A stretch of 64,000 bases of DNA from CAIOYC01 sp038327995. Lineage in GTDB: Bacteria; Pseudomonadota; Alphaproteobacteria; Caulobacterales; Caulobacteraceae. Shown here piece by piece: positions 1 to 8,585 of the stretch (positions within the stretch are counted from its first letter, which is position 1; each line of letters begins with the position of its first letter). Position numbers and translations under genes: made by a program. The DNA lies in assembly GCA_038327995.1 (NCBI GenBank), contig JBBQLP010000005.1, forward strand, positions 18,604 to 82,603, given 5' to 3'. The notes beneath the pieces are model-generated. The model ran no database searches, was not told where the DNA came from, and saw nothing but the letters and a program-made list of their open reading frames with translations.

Positions 1-2218
1 CCACGGACGAGGCTGCACGCCCACCAGCCCTATTGGAGCTCCTACTGCTAGCGACCTGCCCACCGTGAATTTCGTTATTCTTGAGCGGGACGCCGATATT
101 CGGGTCATGGCCAGCGAGCGGCTCGTCTGAAGCCGTGGCGTGGTTCACGGTGTCGATCACAGTTCTGGTTTTGCCGACTCCGGCCTGCACCACCACCGCC
201 ATAGTCGGAGGGCCGTTGTCTCGGTCGATGCCTGTGGCGTGGAAGACTTGCACGGTATCGAGCACATTCAGCCCGTCAGGTCCCGCGAGCGCGAGCTCGG
301 CTTGCACGGCCTCAACGGTCGAAGTGAGGGTCGCGGTGTAGACGGTCGGGTTGAAGCGGAAGGTGGTGGACACCTCGCCATCCTCGTCCGTCTCCTCGGA
401 GGTCAGAAAAGGGAAAACACTCCACGCGGCGCCGATAGCGAGAAGGCTCGCCAGCCCCCCCATGAGTCCCGCCTGCGCCTCTTCCAGCGTCGCGGTAGGC
501 AACGGCGCGACCGCCAGCACAGCGGCCTCCAACGCGGCCTCAGTCTCGTAGCACTCGAAGTGGTGCGCGGCGCGGGCGCGGCGGCGCTCCGGCTCCTTAT
601 CCATATACCAGTCTACATGAGACGGCAGCCCGGCGACGTAATCTTCCGGCTGCTTGACCCCTGCACGGTTGGACCTGTCGGCAGCCATAATCACGCCGGT
701 TAGAAAATCGACGATTTGCTCCGCGCGCGCCGGGCCGGGCTCGAAGTTGGTATCGGCCACCATGCGACCGATAATCGGACCTTGCGGATCGTTAAAACCC
801 CCACCGCCCGGATGGTCGCCGAGCGACGTCACAAGCTCGTCAAACGACATTTCGTAGAAGTCGTCGGCGTCGTAAGTGACGCGCTCGCCGGGCTTGCGCG
901 GGGCCTTAGGCTCGCGGACGGCGTTCGGGTCGCGGGGCGCTCCGTTGCTGTTGGTCTTACGCATCAGGTCGATCTCGGGGATCGCCACCACCGGGCGCTT
1001 GCCATGGATCATGGTCCAGAGCGCGGCCTCAAACGGGTCAGGGACTTCGGCGCCGGTCGCATCGTCCAGACAGATGCGCGAGGTGTAAATCGCTTGGCTC
1101 GATTTATAGACGCTGAGATCGCAGCCGATATTCCCCACCAGCGGCGGCGCCCACTTGGTCAGTTCTTTCAGGCCTAGAGGCCTGTCACCGATGGCGTAGA
1201 CGCGGAGGCGCACTTCGCGCGAGCCGTCTTTCTTCGGACGCGTGTGACCGGCGGTGGGCGTCAGAATGAAGTCGGTGTCAGCCACTCCGTAGGGCAGGTA
1301 TTTTCGGGCTAGTTCCGCCAGCGCGGCGGTGTCGTGATAATCGAGGCCTTCCGTCGCCGGGATGTTGTCGAGGTCGAACACCAGAAGCGAGCCTGCACCG
1401 TTGGCGAAAGCCGGGCGGTCCAGAGCGCCGAAACCGGCCCCCGAGACGGCGCGGCGCACACCTTTAGCTGCTGGTGCCAGTTCGGGGAGCATAGCCGACC
1501 TGACGATATAGCCATGTGCCGTGGCGGCGAGCTTGCACCAGAAGCCAACGTCTTCGAGGTTGGCAAAACCGACGCAGGCCATCGACATGAACGTATCGAA
1601 CTCTTTTAGCTCGTAGAACTTGCTATTGGGGTTGCGGCTCGCCGCGTGCGCGAGCTTCCTTTTAGCGTTCACGCGGTCGATTGCTTTGTCGGTGCGGACA
1701 AGGACCCCTTGGGCGTTCAGGATCACGCGCTTGCCGGTCTCACGGGTGGAGAACACCACAGTAAAGACGCCGAATGTCGGCAGGCCTGAAGGCGGCGCAA
1801 AGTGCAACGGCAGCAGGTCGGTTGCAGGGCGCACGGCGCCGGGAACGATGGGGTCGGGAATGTCGTCGAAGGCTTCCCACAAGTTAGAGACGTGGCTGAA
1901 CTTCCTGCTGTCAGCAGAGATGTCGGAGACGGCTTCAAACGCGGCAGCGGCGGCTTGGGCTGCCTCGTCTGCAATGGCCTGACGTTCAGCCGTGACTTTG
2001 TTGGACCTGAGGATCGCGGCGGTTTTACGCGTCGATTTGACGGGTCCCGCGGCCTTGGCGATATCGCTGGCGAGATCAGAGAAGTCGTGGAAAATAGGCT
2101 GCGCCGGAAGCGGCAACGTGTTGGTTGCGGTGGGCTTAGGCTCAATCGGTGCGAGCGAACGGCAATTCACACCTGAGCGGTCAACAGCGCGCACGGGCGC
2201 CGGTTCTGAAAATATCAT
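1..2218 (-). CDS. Primase-like/P-loop replication protein of an integrated element (partial, runs off left edge)
   Basis: An open frame starts at the ATG at 2218 (AGGAAG lies 10 nt upstream) and stays open to base 1, giving at least 739 codons; its C-terminus lies outside the window. Residues 278-284 read LLVFDLD, which fits the hhhDhD metal motif of archaeo-eukaryotic-type primases (Asp282, Asp284). A candidate second-motif His is at 325 (TAGH) and a third-motif Asp at 367 (GCDLSVY). A Walker A, AGVGKTRT with Lys683, follows, so the order is primase-like domain then P-loop NTPase/helicase, as in replication proteins of satellites and integrative plasmids. The next gene on the same strand, after 215 bp, is a P4-type integrase, which supports an integrated element. 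The last ~20 codons at the window edge look less gene-like (several AGG/AGC codons). The frame is certain; the primase assignment is inferred from motif spacing only. Confidence 0.6.
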   Translation of the reverse strand, partial: MIFSEPAPVRAVDRSGVNCRSLAPIEPKPTATNTLPLPAQPIFHDFSDLASDIAKAAGPVKSTRKTAAILRSNKVTAERQAIADEAAQAAAAAFEAVSDISADSRKFSHVSNLWEAFDDIPDPIVPGAVRPATDLLPLHFAPPSGLPTFGVFTVVFSTRETGKRVILNAQGVLVRTDKAIDRVNAKRKLAHAASRNPNSKFYELKEFDTFMSMACVGFANLEDVGFWCKLAATAHGYIVRSAMLPELAPAAKGVRRAVSGAGFGALDRPAFANGAGSLLVFDLDNIPATEGLDYHDTAALAELARKYLPYGVADTDFILTPTAGHTRPKKDGSREVRLRVYAIGDRPLGLKELTKWAPPLVGNIGCDLSVYKSSQAIYTSRICLDDATGAEVPDPFEAALWTMIHGKRPVVAIPEIDLMRKTNSNGAPRDPNAVREPKAPRKPGERVTYDADDFYEMSFDELVTSLGDHPGGGGFNDPQGPIIGRMVADTNFEPGPARAEQIVDFLTGVIMAADRSNRAGVKQPEDYVAGLPSHVDWYMDKEPERRRARAAHHFECYETEAALEAAVLAVAPLPTATLEEAQAGLMGGLASLLAIGAAWSVFPFLTSEETDEDGEVSTTFRFNPTVYTATLTSTVEAVQAELALAGPDGLNVLDTVQVFHATGIDRDNGPPTMAVVVQAGVGKTRTVIDTVNHATASDEPLAGHDPNIGVPLKNNEIHGGQVASSRSSNRAGGRAASSV

Positions 2219-2433
2219 TTTGGAGTGACTTCCTGAAGGGTATGGGGGGAAATTTGGACCGCTTCAGCGGAAGTGCCGGTTGACTACGGCGCTAGCGAAA
2301 TAAGGAGGGGCCTCTGGCTAAGGCCGAGCTAGCAATGGCTTGGTAGCTTAGCTTTAGGGAAAATTCAACAGGTATAATTGTCCTGAGCATACCAGTAACT
2401 GCCCTTGGGGAAGAGCTGGGCAAATTGCCAGTG
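2219..2433. other. Intergenic gap inside the integrated element
   Basis: This gap of 215 bp separates the end of the integrase reading frame from the start of the primase-like gene. No convincing gene is visible. It is more AT-rich than the flanking genes around 2350-2385 and presumably carries the leader of the primase-like gene, but I could not identify a clear promoter or an excisionase gene. Confidence 0.4.
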
Positions 2434-3708
2434 CTATGCCAGCGCCCGTTCTACCTCGAACGCGCTATCGATCGTGCGGCACCAGGCCCTCATCATCTCC
2501 CGGCGTGGTTCCAGACCGTCAGTGTCGGCATAGGCTCGTGCGACGGGGTCCGCGATGGCGTGGGCCAATGCCATCTCGGCCAGCGTCCAGTCGTGCTTGG
2601 TGTTGATCGTCTAAGCCTTGAACGCCCCGCGGAATCCGTGCGGCACGAATCCGGCGAGGTCTGCATTTTCCTCGCGCTCCAACCAGCCTCGAACTAGCTG
2701 CAGCGGCGCCATGTTCGAAAGCGGGCCGCCCCGCTGCCCGCGGAAGACGTATCCTTCGCGGCGCGGACCTTGAGCCTCCAGGATTGCGCGCATTGATCTG
2801 GTAATGGGTGTTCGCTGCGCGATCTCCATCTTCATCTTCGAGCCCGGTGTCACCCAGACATTATTCTCCAGGTCCAGATCCTTCCACTCCATCGACAGGG
2901 TCATTCCAATCCGAGCAGCGCTGTAAGCGGTCCATAACAATACGTAGCCGCTGGCAGACGGATGCTCATGGAGGTAGAGGCAGAGTCGCCCGAGCGCGTT
3001 CATGGTGGGCGCGGGATGGCTGCCACGTCGTCCTTGCTTCTCGCCCGTTTCGGTCGCTTCGCGGCCCTTATTCCCCGAGTGCTCGATCTTCATCAGCTTT
3101 TTGATATTGCCGGAGTCGGCGACTTCATTGCGCAGCACCTCCCGCTCGAATGCGTCGTCCGCGATCACCGCTGCGATACGCCGGCGGACACGCTGGGCGG
3201 TCTCAGCCTTTGTCGACCAGATCGGCGTTAGAATTGCGCGCATGTGGTCGCGGGTGATGTTGCGCGGGTCGAGGCCGCCAATGGATTCCAGCGCGTAGAT
3301 TTCAAGCATAGACTTCCAGTTGATCGCGTTCTTGCCCGAGGTCCCGCCTTTCCAGCCTTTGGAGATTTCGGGCAGGTAAACCTCGAGGGCCTGACGGAAT
3401 GAGCGGTCGACGACAATATCGGCGTTCTTATCGACGGGTTCTTCGGGCGCGATCAGTGCAGCTGCCTCGGCGTCCCCGCGCAGAAGCGCCGCGGCTGCGG
3501 TGGCCTCGTTCGGGGTCATCTTCTGGGCATGACCGATCGTCGCCCCGTTGGGAGCGCCGATGTACCGGAAGATGTATCGGCGCGACGCCCCGCGAACGAC
3601 CAGGCTCAGTCCTGGCGCGCCCAATGCATGTCGACCTTCACCGGCGTTTAGCGCTTTGTTCTGAGTGCGAACGATGGTTCGACTACGCGATGCGCCGCCA
3701 AGTTTCAT
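2434..3708 (-). pseudogene. P4-type tyrosine recombinase/integrase interrupted by an in-frame amber codon
   Basis: Site-specific recombinase of the P4-like tyrosine integrase family. The N-terminal arm (around NKALNAGEGRHALGAPGLSL) matches the usual P4 start, and the catalytic domain shows the Arg region (YSAARIGMTLSMEWKD) and HGFR near the C-terminus. At 2611-2613 the frame meets TAG. The same frame continues without further stop to TAG at 2434-2436, encoding TINTKHDWTLAEMALAH, then AYADTD (catalytic Tyr) and RREMMRAWC, exactly the expected rest of the family. Family members have Trp right after this point (FRxW), so TGG to TAG is the likely change. The product would lose the LAH His and the nucleophilic Tyr. 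I place the start at ATG 3708, because codons before it do not resemble the family; a GTG at 3801 is also open. Very likely inactive unless the amber is read through. Confidence 0.9.
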
Positions 3709-4053
3709 GACCCGTTTCCGTGACCCAGACAGGTCGTTTTTGACCCAGTAAATCGATGAGATACGTGCGCTTATTCGGTTGACAGCGCAACCAAGTGGCA
3801 CCGAGCTGGGTCAGAAGTCACTTTCGAACCCGTGGAATGTTATAGAGTATTAGAATTTCAAGTTTTTATTGAGTTTTACGGCGTCATTAAAGTGCGGTAG
3901 CCTGCGTCACCGCCACTTAATCTGAAGAGGGTTGTTTCATCGCGTTCGCCTTTCTCAGGGGACCGGGCCCGTAATCGTGGTTCAGAAGGGGGTGGCTAGG
4001 CCGCCCCGCATATTGGCTGTAGCCTAGCCCCATAACGACGAAGGGCGCAGGTG
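3709..4053. other. Junction between integrated element and chromosome
   Basis: No gene is visible between the integrase start and the thiolase. The stretch around 3838-3890 is AT-rich compared with the neighbourhood. It should contain the attachment junction, because P4-type integrases usually lie next to their att site, but I recognised neither a tRNA end nor a repeated core. It holds the TGACCCAG repeat set listed separately. Confidence 0.4.
3721..3813. repeat. Three copies of TGACCCAG next to the integrase start
   Basis: TGACCCAG occurs at 3721-3728 and again at 3741-3748, exactly 20 bp apart start to start. Its reverse complement CTGGGTCA occurs at 3806-3813. Two in-phase direct copies plus one inverted copy directly upstream of an integrase gene look like arm-type integrase or excisionase sites, or an operator for int. 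The repeats are directly visible; the function is inference. Confidence 0.5.
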
Positions 4054-5277
4054 ATGACGGTCTATATCCTTGGCGGCTGGCAGAGCGACTTTTCCCGGAA
4101 CTGGGCGCGGGAGGGGATCGATCTCGCCGACGCCTTCGCCGAGGTGGTGGGGCAGGGCTTGGCTGCTACCGGGCTTGAACCGAAAGACATCGAGTGCGGC
4201 CACGTAGGCAATTTCGTCGCTGATCTGTTCGTGGGACAGGGGTTGCTGGGCGGCTTCTTCGGTCTGGTGCACCCTGACTTCGATGGAATGCCGACGGCGC
4301 GCCACGAAGCGGCTTGCGCTTCGGGCAGTGTGGCGATCCTGGCGGCGGCGTCTGAGATCGAGGCGGGACGCTACGGCCTCGCCTGCGTGGTCGGGATCGA
4401 GCTGATGCGCAACGTGGCTGGACAGACGGCTGCCGAAAACCTCGGCGCGGCGGCCTGGGCTGGACATGAGTTTCAGGACGCCCGGTTCCTGTGGCCGAAG
4501 GCCTTCTCTGATCTTGGCGAGGAATATGATCGCCGCTGGGGGCTGAAATACGAGCATCTGAGCCGGATCGCCGAGATCAACTTCGCCAACGGGCGGCGCA
4601 ATCCCAACGCCCAGACCCGCCAGTGGGCCTTCACCTCGGAGAGCTTCACCCGGGACGACGAGGCCAATCCCGTGGTTGAGGGGATGATCCGCAAGAACGA
4701 CTGCGGCCAGGTGACGGACGGCGCGGCGGTGATCTTTCTCGCCTCGGCCGGGCGCGCTGCGGAATATGCGAAGGCGCGCGGGATTGCTCTGGAGAGCCTG
4801 CCGACGATTAAGGGATGGGGGCACCGCTCCTCGCCGATCAGCTATGAGCGAAAGGTGCGCGCCAGCGAGGGCCAGCCCTTCGTCTTTCCGCAGGTGAAGC
4901 GCGCGGTGGATGACGCCCGCGCCCGCGCCGGGATCAAGGACCTGACGCAGATCGATGCGGTTGAAACCCACGACTGTTTCACCACCACCGAATATATGGC
5001 CATCGAACATCTCGGCCTCACCGCCCCTGGCGAGGCGTGGAAGGCGGTCGAGGACGGCTCCATCGAGATGGGCGGGCGCCTCCCCATCAATCCCTCCGGC
5101 GGGCTGATCGGCGGCGGGCATCCGGTGGGGGCCACCGGGGTGCGCATGACGCTGGACGCCTTCAAGCAGGTGACGGGCCGCGCCGGAGACTACCAGGTGG
5201 AGGGCGCCAGGACCGTCCAGACGCTGAACATCGGCGGTTCGACCACCACCACAGTCAGCCTTGTGGTGGGAGTCTAG
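4054..5277 (+). CDS. Thiolase-family acetyl-CoA acyltransferase (SCP2-thiolase-like)
   Basis: Thiolase-superfamily enzyme of 407 residues, expected to cleave 3-ketoacyl-CoA to acetyl- or propionyl-CoA plus a shortened acyl-CoA, or the reverse. The nucleophile Cys88 sits in HEAACASGS. A C-terminal HDCF block precedes GGLIGGGHPVGATG, which carries the catalytic His of this family. The length and the HDCF form resemble SCP2/non-specific lipid-transfer thiolases rather than PhaA/AtoB. An in-frame GTG directly precedes the ATG; I prefer the ATG, with GAAGG 8-9 nt upstream. The DUF1295 gene follows after 3 bp, so the two are probably co-transcribed. Acyl-CoA dehydrogenases downstream on the other strand suggest breakdown of a larger CoA-linked substrate. 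The substrate cannot be read from sequence. Confidence 0.85.
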   Translation: MTVYILGGWQSDFSRNWAREGIDLADAFAEVVGQGLAATGLEPKDIECGHVGNFVADLFVGQGLLGGFFGLVHPDFDGMPTARHEAACASGSVAILAAASEIEAGRYGLACVVGIELMRNVAGQTAAENLGAAAWAGHEFQDARFLWPKAFSDLGEEYDRRWGLKYEHLSRIAEINFANGRRNPNAQTRQWAFTSESFTRDDEANPVVEGMIRKNDCGQVTDGAAVIFLASAGRAAEYAKARGIALESLPTIKGWGHRSSPISYERKVRASEGQPFVFPQVKRAVDDARARAGIKDLTQIDAVETHDCFTTTEYMAIEHLGLTAPGEAWKAVEDGSIEMGGRLPINPSGGLIGGGHPVGATGVRMTLDAFKQVTGRAGDYQVEGARTVQTLNIGGSTTTTVSLVVGV

Positions 5278-5280
5278 GGC

Positions 5281-6090
5281 GTGGCGATTCTGGAACTTCT
5301 GGCCTTCAACGCTGCAGTCTCGGCGGTGTGTTTTGCGGGCCTGTGGCTCCTCAGTCTGCGGCTGAAGGACGTCAGCTTCATCGATAGCTGGTGGGCGCTG
5401 GGCATGGTGGTGATCGCCGTCTCCAGCTACTTTTTTACCGGCGGGCAGGAGGCGCATCGGCTGGTGCTGACCAAGCTTTGCGCCGTCTGGGGGCTGCGGC
5501 TCGGCATCTATCTGCTCTGGCGTTGGCGCAAGCACGGACCAGACCGGCGCTATGTCACCATGCTCGGCAAGGCGGAAACTGAGCGCGGCTGGAGTTTCGG
5601 CAAGGCGGCGCTTCTTCTGGTGTTCGCGCTTCAGGCGCCGCTGCAGTTCGTGGTCGCCTTGCCGGTTCAGCTTGGACAGGTGAGCGGCGCCGGGAGCCTT
5701 GGCCTTCTGGCCTGGGCGGGAATGGTGCTGGCGGTGGTCGGGATCGTGTTCGAGAGCTTCGGCGACTGGCAGCTCATGCGGTTCAAGGCCGATCCCGCCA
5801 ACAAGGACAAGGTGATGGACCGGGGCCTGTGGCGCTATACTCGCCATCCCAACTATTTCGGCGACGCCTGCGTTTGGTGGGGGCTGTGGCTGGTGGCGGC
5901 CGACACCGGTCTAATCGGCGCGCTTTCCATCGCCGGGCCGATCCTGATCACCGTCCTCCTCACCCGCTGGAGCGGCGTGCCGACTGTGGAGGGTCGGATG
6001 CGAAAACACCGCCCCGGATACGAGGATTACGTGGCCAGAACCTCGAGCTTCATTCCGATGCCGCCAAAAAAGATCGCGCCGTCCACCTGA
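5281..6090 (+). CDS. DUF1295 membrane protein (steroid 5-alpha-reductase-like fold)
   Basis: Polytopic inner-membrane protein of 269 residues with about seven hydrophobic segments. The C-terminal block RYTRHPNYFGDACVWWG is the signature of DUF1295 and of the wider steroid 5-alpha-reductase/isoprenylcysteine methyltransferase-like fold, where the RHPNY region binds the cofactor. An N-terminal KDVSFIDSWWALG block is also typical of DUF1295. It starts with GTG 3 bp after the thiolase, suggesting an operon. DUF1295 proteins have no settled reaction. Next to beta-oxidation-type genes a role in reducing or modifying a lipid or steroid-like substrate is possible, but that is inference. Confidence 0.8.
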   Translation: MAILELLAFNAAVSAVCFAGLWLLSLRLKDVSFIDSWWALGMVVIAVSSYFFTGGQEAHRLVLTKLCAVWGLRLGIYLLWRWRKHGPDRRYVTMLGKAETERGWSFGKAALLLVFALQAPLQFVVALPVQLGQVSGAGSLGLLAWAGMVLAVVGIVFESFGDWQLMRFKADPANKDKVMDRGLWRYTRHPNYFGDACVWWGLWLVAADTGLIGALSIAGPILITVLLTRWSGVPTVEGRMRKHRPGYEDYVARTSSFIPMPPKKIAPST

Positions 6091-6294
6091 AGTTTGCGCC
6101 CCACATATCGAGTGCAAAGAGTGCAATACGGGTACGTTCGTCGCCGTAATGGGTTTACCCACGCGTCTTTCGCAGACGAACACGCGAGCAATTCCGATTT
6201 CCAGGACCATCTATCGCTCCCGCACCTTTCTGGCCGGGTTCAAGTATGCAGCCTTGGCGTCAGGCGGGGATAAGTTTCAGTTGAATCTCTGACG

Positions 6295-6450
6295 CACTCT
6301 CTTCTCCTCTCCCTCGACGGGAGAGGGAAACCATCCCCTAGCGAGCGCAGCGAAGACTTGGGAAGGGTGAGGGTGTCTGGCGCGAGATTGGCCAGCCTCA
6401 GCGCAGCACCTCCACCCCGACCCTCCCCCGTTAGAGGGGGAGGGAGATAG
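6295..6450. repeat. Palindromic intergenic repeat patch
   Basis: Two GC-rich palindromes flank a spacer. The left has CCTCTCCC at 6306-6313 and GGGAGAGG at 6319-6326. The right has CCCTCCCCC at 6421-6429 and GGGGGAGGG at 6436-6444. Between them is the GCGCAGCGAAGACTTGGGAA/GGGTGAGGG type of spacer often seen in dispersed repeats of high-GC Proteobacteria. It fills most of the gap at 6091-6501, which holds no other recognisable feature. Confidence 0.6.
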
Positions 6451-6501
6451 GCCCTGCCCGAACCCATTGCGAACGTCGAGCAGTGGGCGGATCATGAAGA
6501 G

Positions 6502-6974
6502 ATGAAAGCTCTTCTTATTTCGGCTCTCTTGGCATCTGCCACAGCGCCGGTTGGCCACCCGCGAAGCTATCTTGTTTCAGTCGCCAATATCGCGCTGAAG
6601 CCGGGCGAGAGCATAGATAGTTTCTCAATTTCCACTTGGGGCGTCACGTTTGATGCAGTGTGCCACATCCCCGATGGATGGCGGATCAAGGCAGGCAGGA
6701 GCGCCAATCCTGGTGGCGGCCTGGAGGGCCGGGGTAGCAATGGTGCGACCTGGCTCAACCGAAAAGGCTTGGTGGAGCTACACACATTGCTCTGGTGACT
6801 CTCTATGCGCCAGTTCAGCCGCGAGACGTTCACCAAGGCGAAGGCGGAGTTATCCCCGCCACATTCAAGGGTTACGCGAACGTGCCCACCGATAACGGCG
6901 ACCGCAAAGCACCCCTGACTGTGGCCAACATTCGCCTCACTGCCGCAAGTCGCTGCCCTGTTCGGCGTCCTTAG
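6502..6974 (+). pseudogene. Small exported protein gene with a frameshift
   Basis: The first part starts at ATG 6502 and encodes a signal-peptide-like N-terminus (MKALLISALLASATA) followed by a soluble segment, stopping at 6796-6798. A second open segment continues in another frame from about 6783 to TAG 6972-6974, and it contains the gene-like IALVTLYAPVQPRDV and VIPATFKGYANVPTDNG. The two frames meet at an AC run (CACACA at 6781-6786). Removing one AC gives a continuous product, ...LVELHIALVTLY..., of about 156 residues. I infer dinucleotide slippage in a once intact secreted protein of unknown function. A sequencing error is the main alternative. Confidence 0.6.
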
Positions 6975-7046
6975 ATCGAACCGCTGTGATTTCCGTGGGC
7001 CACCAAGAGCTTCGAGCTTTAAGGATCGGGCGTGGACGTCTGCCTC

Positions 7047-8507
7047 TTAAGTCCGCAACTGTCCCCGATCCGCCCAGCAGGCGTGGGTGCCGCTACAGAG
7101 TTTGTGGGGGAGGCGGATGCGGCAGACCGGGCCGTCTTCGATGTGTTTGGCGTCGAGCAGAACGCACTCCGAGGCGCCGGTGCGCTCGTCGATCAGGAAG
7201 CTGGTCAGATAGCCGTCGTCCTCGTCCGTCCCGCCCACGCGCGGCGCAAAGGGCGCCTCTGACGCATAGACCCCTTCGGGCAGCATGAACTCTGTGGTCG
7301 CCCCCGTCTCAAGGTCGGTCTTGACGAAGCCGTTGAACAGAAACCAGCCGGGCTTTGCGGTGGTGGAATAGGCGTAGCGGTATTTGCGCCCGGCATAGCG
7401 CGCGTTGATCATGCCGAACTCCATGATCCGGTCGGAGAGCCGCTCCTCCCGCGTCGTCCCGTCCTTCAGGTTTAAGCGCCAGCGGTGCAGTTTGGACTTG
7501 AAGCTGTGCTCGTCCAGATAGGCCATCATGTGCTCGAAACCGGGCAGGGCGTCGGTCTTCGGCTGCGGCGTCGGGTCTTCCTGGAAATAGCCGTCGAGGA
7601 TCACCTCGTCTCCGTCCTCATAGGCGTTCAGCCAGTGAAGGACGTAGGTCGGCGCGGCCTCGAACCAGCGCACCTCACCCTCACCATGCCGGGGCACGAG
7701 GGCGAAACGGGCGGGCAGGCCCTCGTGCAGCCGCACCGCGTGGATATTGCGCTCGAGAAGCTTGGCGTCCCAGAACACGGGCATATCGTTCAGGATGGCG
7801 AAGTTCTCGGTGAAGGCCATGTCGTGCGGCAGGCGCGGCCCCGGCGTCGGCACCGGGACGTAGCGGGTCAGCTTCCCCTCCGCGCTCACCACGCCGAAGT
7901 GCAAATGCGGCGCGGTCTTGGAATAGTTGAAGAACAGGAGCTCGCCCGTGGCCTCGTCCACCTTCGGATGGGCCGACACCCCGTCGATCGGCGCCCATGG
8001 CGCAACGCCCAGCGGCTCAAGGGTCATGGGGTCGAGGAGGTAGGCTTCTCCGCACTGGTAGAAGGTAGAGATCGCCTTGCCCGCATGGACAATCACGTCG
8101 GTGGAGGCTGAGTCCTTCAGCGAACCGTGCGCACCGAAGCCGGGACGTTTGGCGAGTTGAACCGGGTCCGCCAGCCCGCCCCAGAGCGAGCCCTTCGCCT
8201 CCTGTTCGGCCTCGAAACAGCGGGTGCGTATGAAGCGGTTGCGATACGACGCCTTGCCGCCGGAAAAGCTGATCTGGTGGATCATCCCGTCCCCGTCGAA
8301 GGGGTGGAAGCGGCCGAGCGGCTGATGCACCTGGTTTTCTGTATTGCGCAGATAGACGCCGTCGATGTCGGTCGGGATGGCGCCTTCGATGACTTCAAGC
8401 TCGGCGACGTCCACCTCCTCGTGCAGCGGTGTCCACGCTCCGTTGAGATAGGGATGGTTGGAGGGCTGGAGCGTCGTGACGACGGGCGGATGGCGGTGGA
8501 TGGTCAT
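7047..8507 (-). CDS. Carotenoid oxygenase-family (RPE65/lignostilbene dioxygenase-type) enzyme
   Basis: Non-heme iron dioxygenase of the carotenoid-cleavage family, 486 residues, expected to split a carbon-carbon double bond of a carotenoid, apocarotenoid or stilbene. Four His positions fit the iron ligands of the seven-bladed propeller: His180 (SAHPK), His228 (LPHDMAF), His291 (LHWLN) and His475 (GTHAC). The N-terminal block YLRNTENQVH...GRFHPFDGDGMIH is typical. I chose ATG 8507, preceded by GAGGACGCC, over a GTG at 8549. It is the last gene of a minus-strand set (VOC, two acyl-CoA dehydrogenases, this gene), 78 bp after the second dehydrogenase. Bacterial members with CoA-type neighbours often act on aromatic stilbenes or terpenoids; the substrate here is unknown. 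Confidence 0.88.
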   Translation of the reverse strand: MTIHRHPPVVTTLQPSNHPYLNGAWTPLHEEVDVAELEVIEGAIPTDIDGVYLRNTENQVHQPLGRFHPFDGDGMIHQISFSGGKASYRNRFIRTRCFEAEQEAKGSLWGGLADPVQLAKRPGFGAHGSLKDSASTDVIVHAGKAISTFYQCGEAYLLDPMTLEPLGVAPWAPIDGVSAHPKVDEATGELLFFNYSKTAPHLHFGVVSAEGKLTRYVPVPTPGPRLPHDMAFTENFAILNDMPVFWDAKLLERNIHAVRLHEGLPARFALVPRHGEGEVRWFEAAPTYVLHWLNAYEDGDEVILDGYFQEDPTPQPKTDALPGFEHMMAYLDEHSFKSKLHRWRLNLKDGTTREERLSDRIMEFGMINARYAGRKYRYAYSTTAKPGWFLFNGFVKTDLETGATTEFMLPEGVYASEAPFAPRVGGTDEDDGYLTSFLIDERTGASECVLLDAKHIEDGPVCRIRLPHKLCSGTHACWADRGQLRT

Positions 8508-8585
8508 GGCGTCCTCGCGCGGCCCGTTCAGCAGGGCCGTCCGCGCCACGCTAGTCCTCTTGTGCGCCGGTGCAACCGCGCCGGG

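Noticed and set aside
140..1177. Several open frames on the plus strand across 140-2230
   Set aside because: They lie opposite the long minus-strand primase-like frame, which is open throughout and carries motifs; the plus frames have no family likeness.
3801..3801. GTG at 3801 as the integrase start
   Set aside because: The 31 codons before ATG 3708 do not resemble integrase N-termini, and they run across the TGACCCAG repeats.
3814..4053. tRNA fragment as attachment site for the integrase
   Set aside because: No part folds into a T-arm plus acceptor end; the nearest true tRNAs are at 30290, 43313 and 45502.
4024..5847. 607-codon frame on the minus strand opposite the thiolase and DUF1295 genes
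   Set aside because: Its composition is His/Arg/Gly-rich without known motifs; it mirrors two clear genes on the plus strand in GC-rich DNA.
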